A stretch of 64,000 nt of DNA from Methylocystis suflitae (GTDB lineage Bacteria > Pseudomonadota > Alphaproteobacteria > Rhizobiales > Beijerinckiaceae), in assembly GCF_024448135.1 (NCBI RefSeq), contig NZ_JAMRYX010000085.1, positions 37,322 to 101,321 on the forward strand. The letters are read 5' to 3'. Each line of letters opens with the position of its first letter. Within the stretch, counting starts at the first letter, position 1. This document shows positions 18,576-26,507 of this stretch, piece after piece. The notes below the pieces were generated by a model. It did not search any database. It was not told the origin of the DNA and saw only the letters and a program-made list of their open reading frames with translations. A program made the translations under genes and the position numbers.

Positions 18576-19469
18576 TCAGCGCGCGAATGTATTGCAGGCG
18601 TCGATGCTGCCCGTGCGCAAGCCTTTCAGCAGCCACTGCGTGCGCTGCGCCGCCGAGCCATGCGTAAAGCTATCCGGCACGACATAGCCGCGCGTAGCCC
18701 TTTGCTGCCGGTCGTCGCCGATCGCCTGCGCCGAAGCGACGGCCTGCTCAATGTCGCCTTCCTCGAGAATGGGCTTCTGCTTGTTGGCGTTGTTGGCCCA
18801 GACGCCGGCGAGGCAATCGGCCATCAGCTCCGCGCGCACCGAAAGCGCATTGGCTTCCGAGCGGCTGCCTGCCATTTGCTGCGCCCGCTGGATCTTCGGC
18901 AGAATGCCCATGAGGTTCTGAATGTGATGGCCCATCTCGTGAGAGATCACATAGGCGTAGGCGAAATCGCCGCCGCCGCCGAAGCGCCGCTGCATGTCGC
19001 TAAAGAAGGACGTGTCGAGATAGATGCGCTGGTCGAGCGGACAATAAAACGGCCCCATCGCCGCCTGCGCCGCGCCGCAGCGCGACTGGGTGTAGCCGCT
19101 AAAGAGCACGAGCCGCGGCGGCTGAAAGCGCACGCCCTTTTGCTCGGGAAGCACCTGCGACCAGATCTGCTCGTTGGAGCCGACCACCTTCGCGACGAAA
19201 CGCCCCATTTGATCGGTCGGCGCGCTTTGCCGCGGCGCCTCTTGGCGCGGCAGCGCCGCTTCGCGCTCCTGGCGCATATTGTTGATCATCTGTGCGCCGC
19301 CGATGAGAATCGCAGGGTTGACGCCGAGCGCCCAGCCGATCAGTCCAAGGATCACCATCGTGCCAAGGCCGATGCCGCCTCCGCCCATGCGAGGCCCGCC
19401 CCCCATCATCGGTCCGGGGCCGCGACGATCCTCGATATTGTCCGACGACTGGAGATCTTCCCATTTCAT
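18576..19469 (-). CDS. Neutral zinc metallopeptidase, YpfJ family
   Basis: 297 residues. The zinc-binding motif HEMGHH is in VISHEMGHHIQNLMG. The N-terminal part is Gly/Met/Pro-rich (GPGPMMGGGPRMG), followed by one membrane helix near residues 34-60 (GLGTMVILGLIGWALGVNP). This matches the YpfJ/KPN_00505 family of membrane-anchored zinc peptidases, whose substrates are not known. It carries its own stop 17 bases after the preceding convergent gene. Confidence 0.87.
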   Translation of the reverse strand: MKWEDLQSSDNIEDRRGPGPMMGGGPRMGGGGIGLGTMVILGLIGWALGVNPAILIGGAQMINNMRQEREAALPRQEAPRQSAPTDQMGRFVAKVVGSNEQIWSQVLPEQKGVRFQPPRLVLFSGYTQSRCGAAQAAMGPFYCPLDQRIYLDTSFFSDMQRRFGGGGDFAYAYVISHEMGHHIQNLMGILPKIQRAQQMAGSRSEANALSVRAELMADCLAGVWANNANKQKPILEEGDIEQAVASAQAIGDDRQQRATRGYVVPDSFTHGSAAQRTQWLLKGLRTGSIDACNTFAR

Positions 19470-19561
19470 ATTCGCGCGCTCCGGGGCCCGCGCCCGGGGG
19501 CGCTGCTCGATGGGCTATTTAATTGAGCTTACTGCCTCTGGGTAGAGCGGCCCTCGGCGGC

Positions 19562-20404
19562 TCACGACGCGTCCCATTCTTTCGGCCACTCTTCCCGCAG
19601 CCGGCCGCCGAGCCGCACCGGCGAGATCATGGTCGCCAGTCCGTCGGCGCCGATTTCGGCCGCCACGCCGCAGAAGGTCGCCTCGCCATTCGCCGGCTCA
19701 TAGCGCGCGCCGGGCGTCTTGCGCAGGAACCGGCGAAGCGGCTCCTCCTTGTCCATGCCGACGACGGAGTCGTAATCGCCCGTCATGCCCGCGTCCGTCT
19801 GATAGCCGGTGCCTCCAGGCAGAATCTGCGCGTCGGCGGTCGGCGTATGCGTGTGCGAGCCGACCACCACGGACGCGCGGCCGTCGACGAAATGCGCCAT
19901 CGCCATTTTCTCGCTCGACGCCTCGGCGTGCATGTCGATAAAAATGGCGTCGCATCCCACGCCAAGCGGGCAGGCGCCCAGCTCGCGCTCGATGGCGGCA
20001 AAAGGATCATCGAGCGCGTCCATGAAGACGCGGCCGATCGGATTGACGACGAGCACCTGCTGCCCGCGCGCCGCCGTATAGAGGCCGGCGCCGCGTCCCG
20101 GCGTTCCCGGCGGATAATTGACCGGGCGCAGCAGCCGCGGCTGGCGTTCGATGAAGACCAGCGCCTCGCGCTGATCGAAGGCGTGATTGCCGAGCGTGAC
20201 GCAATCGACCCCAAGGCCGAGCATTTCCTCACAGATGGCTTCGGTGATGCCAAAGCCTCCAGCGGCGTTCTCGCCATTGGCGACGACGAAGTCGAGCGCC
20301 CATTTTTCGCGCAGCCGGGGGACAAAGCGCGACAAAGCCGCGCGGCCCGAACGGCCCAGAACGTCGCCGATGAAGAGGAAGCGGAGCGGCGCGGATGTCG
20401 ACAT
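19562..20404 (-). CDS. YmdB-family metallophosphoesterase
   Basis: 280 residues, TIGR00282-type. Metal-binding residues are seen in IGDVLGRSG, NGENAAGG, LGNHAFDQ and GSHTHTPTAD. YmdB of Bacillus is a 2',3'-cyclic nucleotide phosphodiesterase that affects motility and biofilm, and the protein here has the same core. It is cytoplasmic and stands alone between the YpfJ gene and pabB, from which it is divergent. Confidence 0.87.
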   Translation of the reverse strand: MSTSAPLRFLFIGDVLGRSGRAALSRFVPRLREKWALDFVVANGENAAGGFGITEAICEEMLGLGVDCVTLGNHAFDQREALVFIERQPRLLRPVNYPPGTPGRGAGLYTAARGQQVLVVNPIGRVFMDALDDPFAAIERELGACPLGVGCDAIFIDMHAEASSEKMAMAHFVDGRASVVVGSHTHTPTADAQILPGGTGYQTDAGMTGDYDSVVGMDKEEPLRRFLRKTPGARYEPANGEATFCGVAAEIGADGLATMISPVRLGGRLREEWPKEWDAS

Positions 20405-20526
20405 AGGCCGTCATAGCCCGCGCGGGCAGCGAGAGCAAAGCGGATGGGAGGTTGCGCGACGATGCGGCGTTTCATAACTGGAGACGGCTGATGTAACATC
20501 ACATTCCATTGCGAGCCCCGCCAAAA

Positions 20527-21711
20527 ATGCAAGACGCCGCCGAACGCCCCGCCGTCCTGACGCAAAAAGACGCGCCGGCGCGGCCTTACGTCGTTTTCGA
20601 GGACGGCCGCAGCGACGGACAGGCGCTGCTGTTCGAGGAGCCGGAGGAGATCATCGTCGCGCGCGCGGCGAAAGACGTCGCGGCGGCGTTCGAACGCATG
20701 GAGGCGGCGACAAGGCGCGGCCTCTACCTCGCCGGCTATGCCGGCTACGAGCTCGGCTATGCGCTGGAGCCCAAATTCGCCGCTCAAGCGACGCCCAACG
20801 CGCGCACGCCGCTGCTCCTCTTTGGCGCGTTTCGAGCGCCGCGACCCTGGTCGCTGCCGCCTGCCGAGAGCGCGGCGCCGAACATTCCGCTTTCCCCTGC
20901 CTGGACTCAGGAGGAGTACACCCAACGATTCAACAAGTGCCGAGACTATATTTTCGCCGGCGACGTTTATCAGATCAATCTCACCTTCCCGATGTACGGA
21001 CGCTATGACGGCGATGCGCTTTCGCTTTATCGCGGTCTGCGCAAGCGCCAGCCGGTCGCTTATGGCGGCGTCGTCGCGCTGGAAGCCGAAACCGTCGTCT
21101 CGCTCTCGCCGGAAGTATTCTTCGAGGCGCAGGATCGCGACATTCGCGCCCGCCCGATGAAAGGCACCGCACAGCGCGGCGTGATGCCGACCGAAGACAT
21201 GGCGCGCGCGCAATATCTCGTCGAAGACGAAAAATCCCGCGCCGAAAATCTGATGATCGTCGACCTTCTTCGAAACGATCTATCGCGCCTGGCCCTCGTC
21301 GGCACGGTGAAAGTGACGGATCTTTTCACCATCCAGACCTATCCGACGCTGCATCAGATGACGTCGGGCATCGAGGCGCGGCTGCGCGACGACGTGACGC
21401 TGAAGGATCTGTTCACCGGGCTTTTCCCGTGCGGCTCGGTGACCGGCGCGCCGAAGATCCGCGCGATGGAGATCATCCGCGATCTCGAATGCGCCGCGCG
21501 CGGCGTCTATTGCGGGGCGCTCGGCGTCATCGCGCCTGATGGCGACATTCGTTTCAACGTCGCGATCCGCACGCTCACCATTTTTCCGGAAGGCGACCTC
21601 GTTTGCAATGTCGGCTCCGCCGTCGTCGCCGACTCCCGCGCGCGCGAAGAGTATGAGGAATGTCTGATCAAGGCGCGCTTTCTGACGGGCGCGAGAACGA
21701 CTTCGGCCTGA
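20527..21711 (+). CDS. pabB: Aminodeoxychorismate synthase component I
   Basis: 394 residues. With a glutamine amidotransferase partner it makes 4-amino-4-deoxychorismate for folate. Chorismate-binding motifs are RPMKGTAQRG, IVDLLRNDLSR and FPCGSVTGAPKIRAMEII. The ATG at 20527 is preferred to a TTG at 20509. The C-terminus reads EECLIKARFLTGARTTSA. In many bacteria this point continues directly into a PabC domain; here the pabC gene instead starts in a different frame, overlapping the last 52 bases. Confidence 0.87.
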   Translation: MQDAAERPAVLTQKDAPARPYVVFEDGRSDGQALLFEEPEEIIVARAAKDVAAAFERMEAATRRGLYLAGYAGYELGYALEPKFAAQATPNARTPLLLFGAFRAPRPWSLPPAESAAPNIPLSPAWTQEEYTQRFNKCRDYIFAGDVYQINLTFPMYGRYDGDALSLYRGLRKRQPVAYGGVVALEAETVVSLSPEVFFEAQDRDIRARPMKGTAQRGVMPTEDMARAQYLVEDEKSRAENLMIVDLLRNDLSRLALVGTVKVTDLFTIQTYPTLHQMTSGIEARLRDDVTLKDLFTGLFPCGSVTGAPKIRAMEIIRDLECAARGVYCGALGVIAPDGDIRFNVAIRTLTIFPEGDLVCNVGSAVVADSRAREEYEECLIKARFLTGARTTSA

Positions 21712-22325
21712 TCGAAACGCTGCTGTGGACGCGCGACGAAGGCTTTCGACTCCTGCCCGAACATCTCGCGCGGCTTGCGGCGTCGAGCGCCGCGCTCGGC
21801 TTCGCCCATGACGAGGCGCGAGTCCGGAACGCGCTGAACGCCGCTGTCGTGGGGGCGTCGAGCGGGCGCCTTCGCGTGCGGCTGGTCCTTGCGCGCGAGG
21901 GAACGATCGAAACCAGCGTCACGCCGATCGAGCCGATTCCGCCCGATGCCGTCTGGCGCGTCGCCGTCGCAAAGCGGCGCTTTTCCTCCGCCGATCCGCT
22001 GTTGCGGCACAAGACGACGCGGCGCGCGCTCTATGAAGACGCGCTCACTGATGCGGCGCAGCGCTGCGGGGCCGATGAAGTTCTCTTTCAAAATGAGCGC
22101 GACGAACTTTGCGAAGCGGCGCGCTGCAACCTCTTCGCGTCTCAGGGCGAGATTTTGCTGACCCCGCCGCTCTCCAGCGGCCTGCTGCCCGGAACGCTGC
22201 GCGCCGCGCTAATCGCGCAAGGACGCGCCCGCGAGTCGATCCTGCGGCTCGAAGATATTTCGGGGTCCGAGTTTTTTCTCGGCAATTCGGTGCGCGGGCT
22301 CGTTCGCGCGCGGCTTATCGAGTGA
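21660..22325 (+). CDS. pabC: Aminodeoxychorismate lyase / class IV aminotransferase
   Basis: 221 residues of the PLP-dependent class IV family. The lysine expected to hold PLP is in RHKTTRRALYED, and EAARCNLFA plus the C-terminal SGLLPGTLR are family signatures. The product cleaves aminodeoxychorismate to 4-aminobenzoate and pyruvate. The start at 21660 is forced, because the family core begins only about 15 residues in (DFGLIETLLW). It overlaps pabB by 52 bases in another frame with no clear separate ribosome site, so it is coupled to pabB translation or was once fused to it. Confidence 0.82.
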   Translation: MSDQGALSDGRENDFGLIETLLWTRDEGFRLLPEHLARLAASSAALGFAHDEARVRNALNAAVVGASSGRLRVRLVLAREGTIETSVTPIEPIPPDAVWRVAVAKRRFSSADPLLRHKTTRRALYEDALTDAAQRCGADEVLFQNERDELCEAARCNLFASQGEILLTPPLSSGLLPGTLRAALIAQGRARESILRLEDISGSEFFLGNSVRGLVRARLIE

Positions 22326-22440
22326 CTGCCGAGGCATATTCGCCGGACTTATTCTCAGACGTGGCAAAGAGGAAAATTTTACAGCGCAATCGTCAACCGG
22401 TGGTCGGCAAGCGACGCGAACGGAGTCGTGATAGAGACGA

Positions 22441-23196
22441 ATGATGAAATTACTAGCCTCTGGGGCATCTTATCTTCTTGCGTTGGCTGCTCAAATGAGC
22501 GGCTATATAGATCAAGGGATTGCTGTTTTTCTAGCTGTGCTGGGAACGATCATGTTGATAGTCTCAGCAGCGGGTTATGCGCGTCGGTTTAATAGCCGCC
22601 GCCTTTCCGAAGGAAAGTTCGGTTTGCACGCTTGGCATTTTTTCGTCGTTGGAAGTTTCGGCACTGCCCTCATGCTCCTTATCACCATGGGAGCTGCCGG
22701 ACTCATAATTTGGAACGGACAGGGCATAGGCGGTGCTGTAGACAACTCAAAAAAGGCGACGCAAGACGAGGGACCTCTACAGTTTTTCTATAATACAACG
22801 CTCGAAGGCGGCCCGTTATCGGGTAGAAATGTTTACTCGATGAGATTTCATGGAACGAACGCATCTCAACGAGAAGTCCGACTGGTTTCGGCAGCTATCC
22901 GATCGGCGTTAAAGGGTACCGAAATATCTTTGGAAATCATCGCAGAACGTGAAATTCTTGAAATCGGTGCAATAAATTTGATACCTCCCGGCGCACCCAT
23001 TGAACTAATTGCAAAATTTAACCCGCCCGAGGGGCTCACGGAACAAGATTTCCTTTCCACATGGGCTAGGTTCAATCTTGTCATAAGAGACGACACCAAA
23101 GAATATCGGCTGCCCTTTAACGAGGCCAGCATACAAGCATTCTTTCCGGGGATGGTTGGACCCCATGTGACGAAGAAAGTGGTAGGAGGGAATTAA
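22441..23196 (+). CDS. Membrane protein of unknown function, AT-richer than its neighbours
   Basis: 251 residues. Three hydrophobic segments are seen at about residues 5-22, 25-46 and 68-90, followed by a soluble domain of roughly 150 residues rich in beta propensity (FNLVIRDDTKEYRLPF near the end). Codon use differs visibly from flanking genes, with many A/T-ending codons such as AAA, GAA and ATA. I know no family for it. It sits between pabC and a convergent cell-wall hydrolase, and looks like a recent acquisition. Confidence 0.6.
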   Translation: MMKLLASGASYLLALAAQMSGYIDQGIAVFLAVLGTIMLIVSAAGYARRFNSRRLSEGKFGLHAWHFFVVGSFGTALMLLITMGAAGLIIWNGQGIGGAVDNSKKATQDEGPLQFFYNTTLEGGPLSGRNVYSMRFHGTNASQREVRLVSAAIRSALKGTEISLEIIAEREILEIGAINLIPPGAPIELIAKFNPPEGLTEQDFLSTWARFNLVIRDDTKEYRLPFNEASIQAFFPGMVGPHVTKKVVGGN

Positions 23197-23244
23197 GTCG
23201 AACTTGGTCTCCTCAAATTCGATCTGAATTGTTCCCTACAGCTC

Positions 23245-24537
23245 CTACGTCTGTCCCGGCTTCAGCCGGTAGAAAATATGCCTGCCGATGACGTCCATCT
23301 TTCTGAGCGCGCGCGCCCAGCGCGGATGGGCGTAATTGGCATGATAATGCGTCGAACGGCCGACGTCGGAGATGTAGGTTCGACCGACCATGACCTCCTT
23401 GGCGACGCGCACCGCCTGTTCCCAGGCGTCGCCTTCGGTGATGCGGAGCGACTTGCCTTCGCAGGCGAAGGAGAACTGGCAGCCGCGATAGTGGCGCCGG
23501 TTCTGATAGACGACGCCGCAAACGCTCGACGGGTAGAGGCCGCTCTGGACACGGTTGAGCACGACCTGGGCGACGGCGGCCTGCCCGGCCTCGGGCTCGC
23601 TGCGGGCCTCGAAATAGACCGCTTCCGCCAGGCAGCGAGCCTCGCGGCCAAGCTTTTCCGGATCGATCGAAGCGGCATAATCAGGACGTGACGCGCCCAA
23701 ATCCTTCCCTGGCGTCGACAGCGCCAGCGTCGCGCCGGGGAAAGACGACACTTCGATGGGCACGGCGTCCGGCTGCGCCGGCGTCGACGACCCCAGCGCG
23801 GCGGCGCGCGGCGTCTGCGGGGATGCGCCATGAAGGGCGCGTTCGGTGAGCGCCTCCCGCCCAATGTCGCGAGGCGCGTCGGCGCCGGTCGGCGTCGAGA
23901 TCGACGAACTCTGCGCCGGCGAGGCGGCCGCCATCGACTTTTGCGTCGTCGCCGGCTCTGGCGCGGCGGAGCCCGCGTCCGCCTCTTCGAGCGCTTCGTC
24001 GCCCGGGGTTTTGCCGCGCGGCGCAAGCGGCGTCGCCGTCGGCCGCGTCGACTTGCCCTCAAGGCCGAAGGAGAGCGGCGGCGATTCGCTCAGCCCCAAA
24101 TTCGCCGGCTGCGGCCGGCGGGTCTCGAACCCAGGCCGCATGGCGACCACCGGATCGCCCTTATGGCGCCGATCGACCTGGGGAAAATGCTTCACATCGG
24201 GCTTAAGATCGACGTGCGGCTCGCGCTCGTCGAGGACTACGCCCTCCTCCGGGCCGCCGACGATAAGGCGCGCCTGCTGGATTTGGGCGCGCGTTTGGCC
24301 ATAGAACCCGTAATCGCCGCTTGCCGCCTCGCTGAAGCCGAGCGTCAGCGCCCCTGGCGCGCGCGCCGCGAGCGGAGAAACGCGCCAATCGGCGACGGGG
24401 TCCTGCCCGGCGACCGCGGTGAAGGAGACCAGCACGCCGACGCCGAGCGCCCATGGCGCCGTTACGCTAAAGACCCAGGGCGCAACCCCTCTGCGCACGA
24501 AACGCGTTCTCGACTGACGACGCATAGACTGATCCAT
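23245..24537 (-). CDS. Cell wall hydrolase, SleB-like domain with long linker
   Basis: About 430 residues. Near the N-terminus is one membrane segment or uncleaved signal (VTAPWALGVGVLVSF). A 200-residue Pro/Ala/Thr-rich low-complexity linker follows, then a C-terminal hydrolase domain of the SleB/CwlJ type (CLAEAVYFEARSE, AQVVLNRVQS, CQFSFACEG). The Glu of YFEARSE is the expected catalytic residue for peptidoglycan lytic activity. The start is uncertain: I give the ATG at 24537, but a TTG at 24558 is in frame. Confidence 0.82.
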   Translation of the reverse strand: MDQSMRRQSRTRFVRRGVAPWVFSVTAPWALGVGVLVSFTAVAGQDPVADWRVSPLAARAPGALTLGFSEAASGDYGFYGQTRAQIQQARLIVGGPEEGVVLDEREPHVDLKPDVKHFPQVDRRHKGDPVVAMRPGFETRRPQPANLGLSESPPLSFGLEGKSTRPTATPLAPRGKTPGDEALEEADAGSAAPEPATTQKSMAAASPAQSSSISTPTGADAPRDIGREALTERALHGASPQTPRAAALGSSTPAQPDAVPIEVSSFPGATLALSTPGKDLGASRPDYAASIDPEKLGREARCLAEAVYFEARSEPEAGQAAVAQVVLNRVQSGLYPSSVCGVVYQNRRHYRGCQFSFACEGKSLRITEGDAWEQAVRVAKEVMVGRTYISDVGRSTHYHANYAHPRWARALRKMDVIGRHIFYRLKPGQT

Positions 24538-24682
24538 GTGCGACGGCGCGTCTGGCAAGGCGCCGCGATTTGCGCCGCTCCGCCCCGGATGCGATCCTTC
24601 GCAAAATCTTATCGTTCATTAGCCTTGCGGAACCGTTGCCGGCGCGGCGACGCGATCGTGCCAGAATGACGCAGCGGCGCGA

Positions 24683-25099
24683 TCATTCGCCGATCAGATG
24701 CAGCGCGACCTCGCGCCGGTGCGGCCGCCGGCGGTGCTCGAAAAGAAAGACGCCCTGCCAAGTTCCAAGCGCCAGCGCGCCGCCAATGAGGGGGATCGAG
24801 AGCTGCGTCTGCGTGAGCGCGGCGCGAATATGCGCCGGCATGTCGTCGGCGCCTTCCGTATCATGGGCGTAATCCGCGCCTTCCGGCGCGAGCCTTGCGA
24901 AGACGGCTTCGAGATCGCGCAGCACGGTGGGATCGGCGTTTTCCTGAATGAGCAGCGACGCGGACGTATGGCGACAGAACGCCGTCGCCAGCCCCTGCGT
25001 CATGCGGGCGCCGCGGGCAAAGTCGCGGACGGCCTCGGTGAATTCGTAAAATCCGCGCCCGGATGTGTCGATCCGCAGGATTCGGCTCGTTTGTCGCAT
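24683..25099 (-). CDS. YjbQ-family protein (UPF0047)
   Basis: 138 residues, fitting the family's 130-140. Conserved elements are CRHTSASLLIQENADP, the acidic EGADDMPAHIR stretch, and GTWQGVFLFEHR at the C-terminus. Family members from E. coli can show weak thiamine phosphate synthase activity; the true role is not settled. I take the ATG at 25099 (MRQTSRILR), since the extra 25 residues to 25174 do not look like family sequence. Confidence 0.85.
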   Translation of the reverse strand: MRQTSRILRIDTSGRGFYEFTEAVRDFARGARMTQGLATAFCRHTSASLLIQENADPTVLRDLEAVFARLAPEGADYAHDTEGADDMPAHIRAALTQTQLSIPLIGGALALGTWQGVFLFEHRRRPHRREVALHLIGE

Positions 25100-25206
25100 G
25101 GAGCGAATGTGCGAAAGCGCATGGGAAAGTCCAGTCCCGCACGCTTTTTGAACGCTTGTCTTGAATACGCGCAAAGGTTAAGCGCGGCGTAAGGATGGAA
25201 GCTGAA

Positions 25207-25878
25207 ATGTCGGAACTGATCGATACGCTAATGAGCTGGGCTGCGTCGGATACGGGAAAGACGGTCGGCGCGGCGGCGCTGACGGCGCTCGCCTGGGCGG
25301 AAGCGTCGACGGTCGTCGGCGCCGCTTACATGAAGCGGATGATCCCGCTGCGCATCACGGCGATGCTCGGCAATGTGCTGGGCGTGACCTTGGGGCTCAT
25401 CATCGCCAGCCCGCCGACGATCGCCAAACATGCGATCAACCTGCCGCTCAACTTCACCCGCATGCGCGAAATGCGCAAGCTCATCGCCAGCGTGCGGGAA
25501 GCCAACGGCACCGACTTGAACATCGAATGGCTGAAGCCCTTCATGCATCCGCGCACGCTGCGAGCCGGCGAAGCGGTCTTCCTGAAGGGCGACGACGCCG
25601 ACGAGGCCTTCGTCGTCGTCGAAGGACGCGTTGAAATCGTCGAACGCGGCGCGATTCTCTCGCCCGGCGCGATTTTCGGCGAGATGGCGCTCTTTACGAC
25701 CCACGGCAAACGCACCGCGACGGCGCGCTGCATCGGCGACGTCAGTCTGCTCGTCATCACCTATGAGCAGTTCGAACAGCTTTATTTTCAAAACCCCGAG
25801 TTCGGCCTGTATCTCGTGCGGCTGATCGTGCGCCGCTTCGAGATGAACCACCGCGACCAGGAGCTGGAGAGCGCGTAA
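25207..25878 (+). CDS. Membrane-anchored cyclic-nucleotide-binding-domain protein
   Basis: 223 residues from the ATG at 25207 (a second ATG at 25195 has its AAGG directly adjacent, too close to serve). Hydrophobic stretches occur at about residues 16-40 and 50-75. A cyclic-nucleotide-binding domain fills residues 100-215, with the phosphate-binding cassette reading FGEMALFTTHGKRTATA: Glu and Arg are in place. There is no DNA-binding helix-turn-helix, so this is not a CRP regulator. The family is a Rhizobiales hypothetical; a membrane sensor of cAMP or cGMP is possible. Confidence 0.72.
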   Translation: MSELIDTLMSWAASDTGKTVGAAALTALAWAEASTVVGAAYMKRMIPLRITAMLGNVLGVTLGLIIASPPTIAKHAINLPLNFTRMREMRKLIASVREANGTDLNIEWLKPFMHPRTLRAGEAVFLKGDDADEAFVVVEGRVEIVERGAILSPGAIFGEMALFTTHGKRTATARCIGDVSLLVITYEQFEQLYFQNPEFGLYLVRLIVRRFEMNHRDQELESA

Positions 25879-25953
25879 GGCGGGGTGAAGAAGCAGCCAG
25901 CGTTTCGAACTTCGACGACCCAGCCAACGGCAGGCGATCAAGGCTCTCTCAGC

Positions 25954-26043
25954 GCGTCATGCCCGCGCTTGTCGCGGGTATCCACGCGAGGCCGCTGCGC
26001 GTGGTGGCGGCGTGGATGGCCGGGACAAGCCCGGCCATGACGG
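25954..26043. repeat. Intergenic palindromic repeat, family A, copy 1
   Basis: The element begins GTCATGCCCGCGCTTGTC and ends with GACAAGCCCGGCCATGAC, so the outer parts are inverted relatives, with inner TATCCACGC and GCGTGGATGG also inverted. The same design recurs at 41906-42037 and 62881-62988. Translated in either direction it gives the PAIHA-like peptide typical of such repeats in alphaproteobacteria, which is why short spurious frames appear here. The region 25879-26280 holds no other gene. Confidence 0.8.
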
Positions 26044-26280
26044 CGGAAAGTCGACGCGTTACATCGTGACCCCAAGAGTAGCCAAGCATCTCTCGCCAAA
26101 CTGCTGGCGCTGAATCTGCAGCGCAGCGTATAAAGCAATGGTTTAGCTGACATTCTTTGAACTTGACCGCTTGATTTGAGGCCGGGCGACGCCACATCCG
26201 GGGCATAGCAAAGCCGCACGCGAAAGACGGCGTTAACGCCCCATCGCGGCGTGGCTTTTCAGCATCGAGGAGGGTCTGAT

Positions 26281-26448
26281 ATGGCGCTCGCAGTGCACAG
26301 TGGTGCGGAACTCGGCAAGATCATTATGTGGGTCGCGGCCTTTGCGTTCTTCGTGGTGGTTGCGCTGACCTGGGTTCCAGATTGGATCGCGCCGCAAGGC
26401 GAACAGGGCGCGCCCGAAGTCGGCCGCACCGTGAAAATGATCAAGTAA
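26281..26448 (+). CDS. Small single-span membrane protein
   Basis: 55 residues from the ATG at 26281, which follows a strong GAGGAGGG site. One membrane helix (MWVAAFAFFVVVALTWV, about residues 16-32) is flanked by a short charged tail ending KMIK. A hairpin terminator follows at 26468. I do not recognise the family: the size recalls small subunits of respiratory oxidases, but no conserved motif supports this. The translation signals and terminator make it a real gene. Confidence 0.6.
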   Translation: MALAVHSGAELGKIIMWVAAFAFFVVVALTWVPDWIAPQGEQGAPEVGRTVKMIK

Positions 26449-26467
26449 GAAAGTCGATGGAAACGAA

Positions 26468-26494
26468 AGGCGCCGCTCATCTGCGGCGCCTTTT
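26468..26494 (+). terminator. Rho-independent terminator after the small membrane protein gene
   Basis: A perfect 9-base stem (AGGCGCCGC at 26468-26476, GCGGCGCCT at 26483-26491) with a 6-base loop and a T run at 26491-26494. It ends the 26281 gene on the plus strand and may also serve ppdK coming from the other side. Confidence 0.85.
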
Positions 26495-26507
26495 GTATGG
26501 AACGTCC

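Noticed and set aside
20007..20204. Frames on the minus strand inside the YmdB gene
   Set aside because: Arg/Ala-rich out-of-frame reading of a well-supported gene.
25949..26206. Short frames reading GLVPAIHA-like peptides near 26 kb
   Set aside because: They translate the palindromic repeat, not a gene. Similar peptides occur wherever this repeat family lies.
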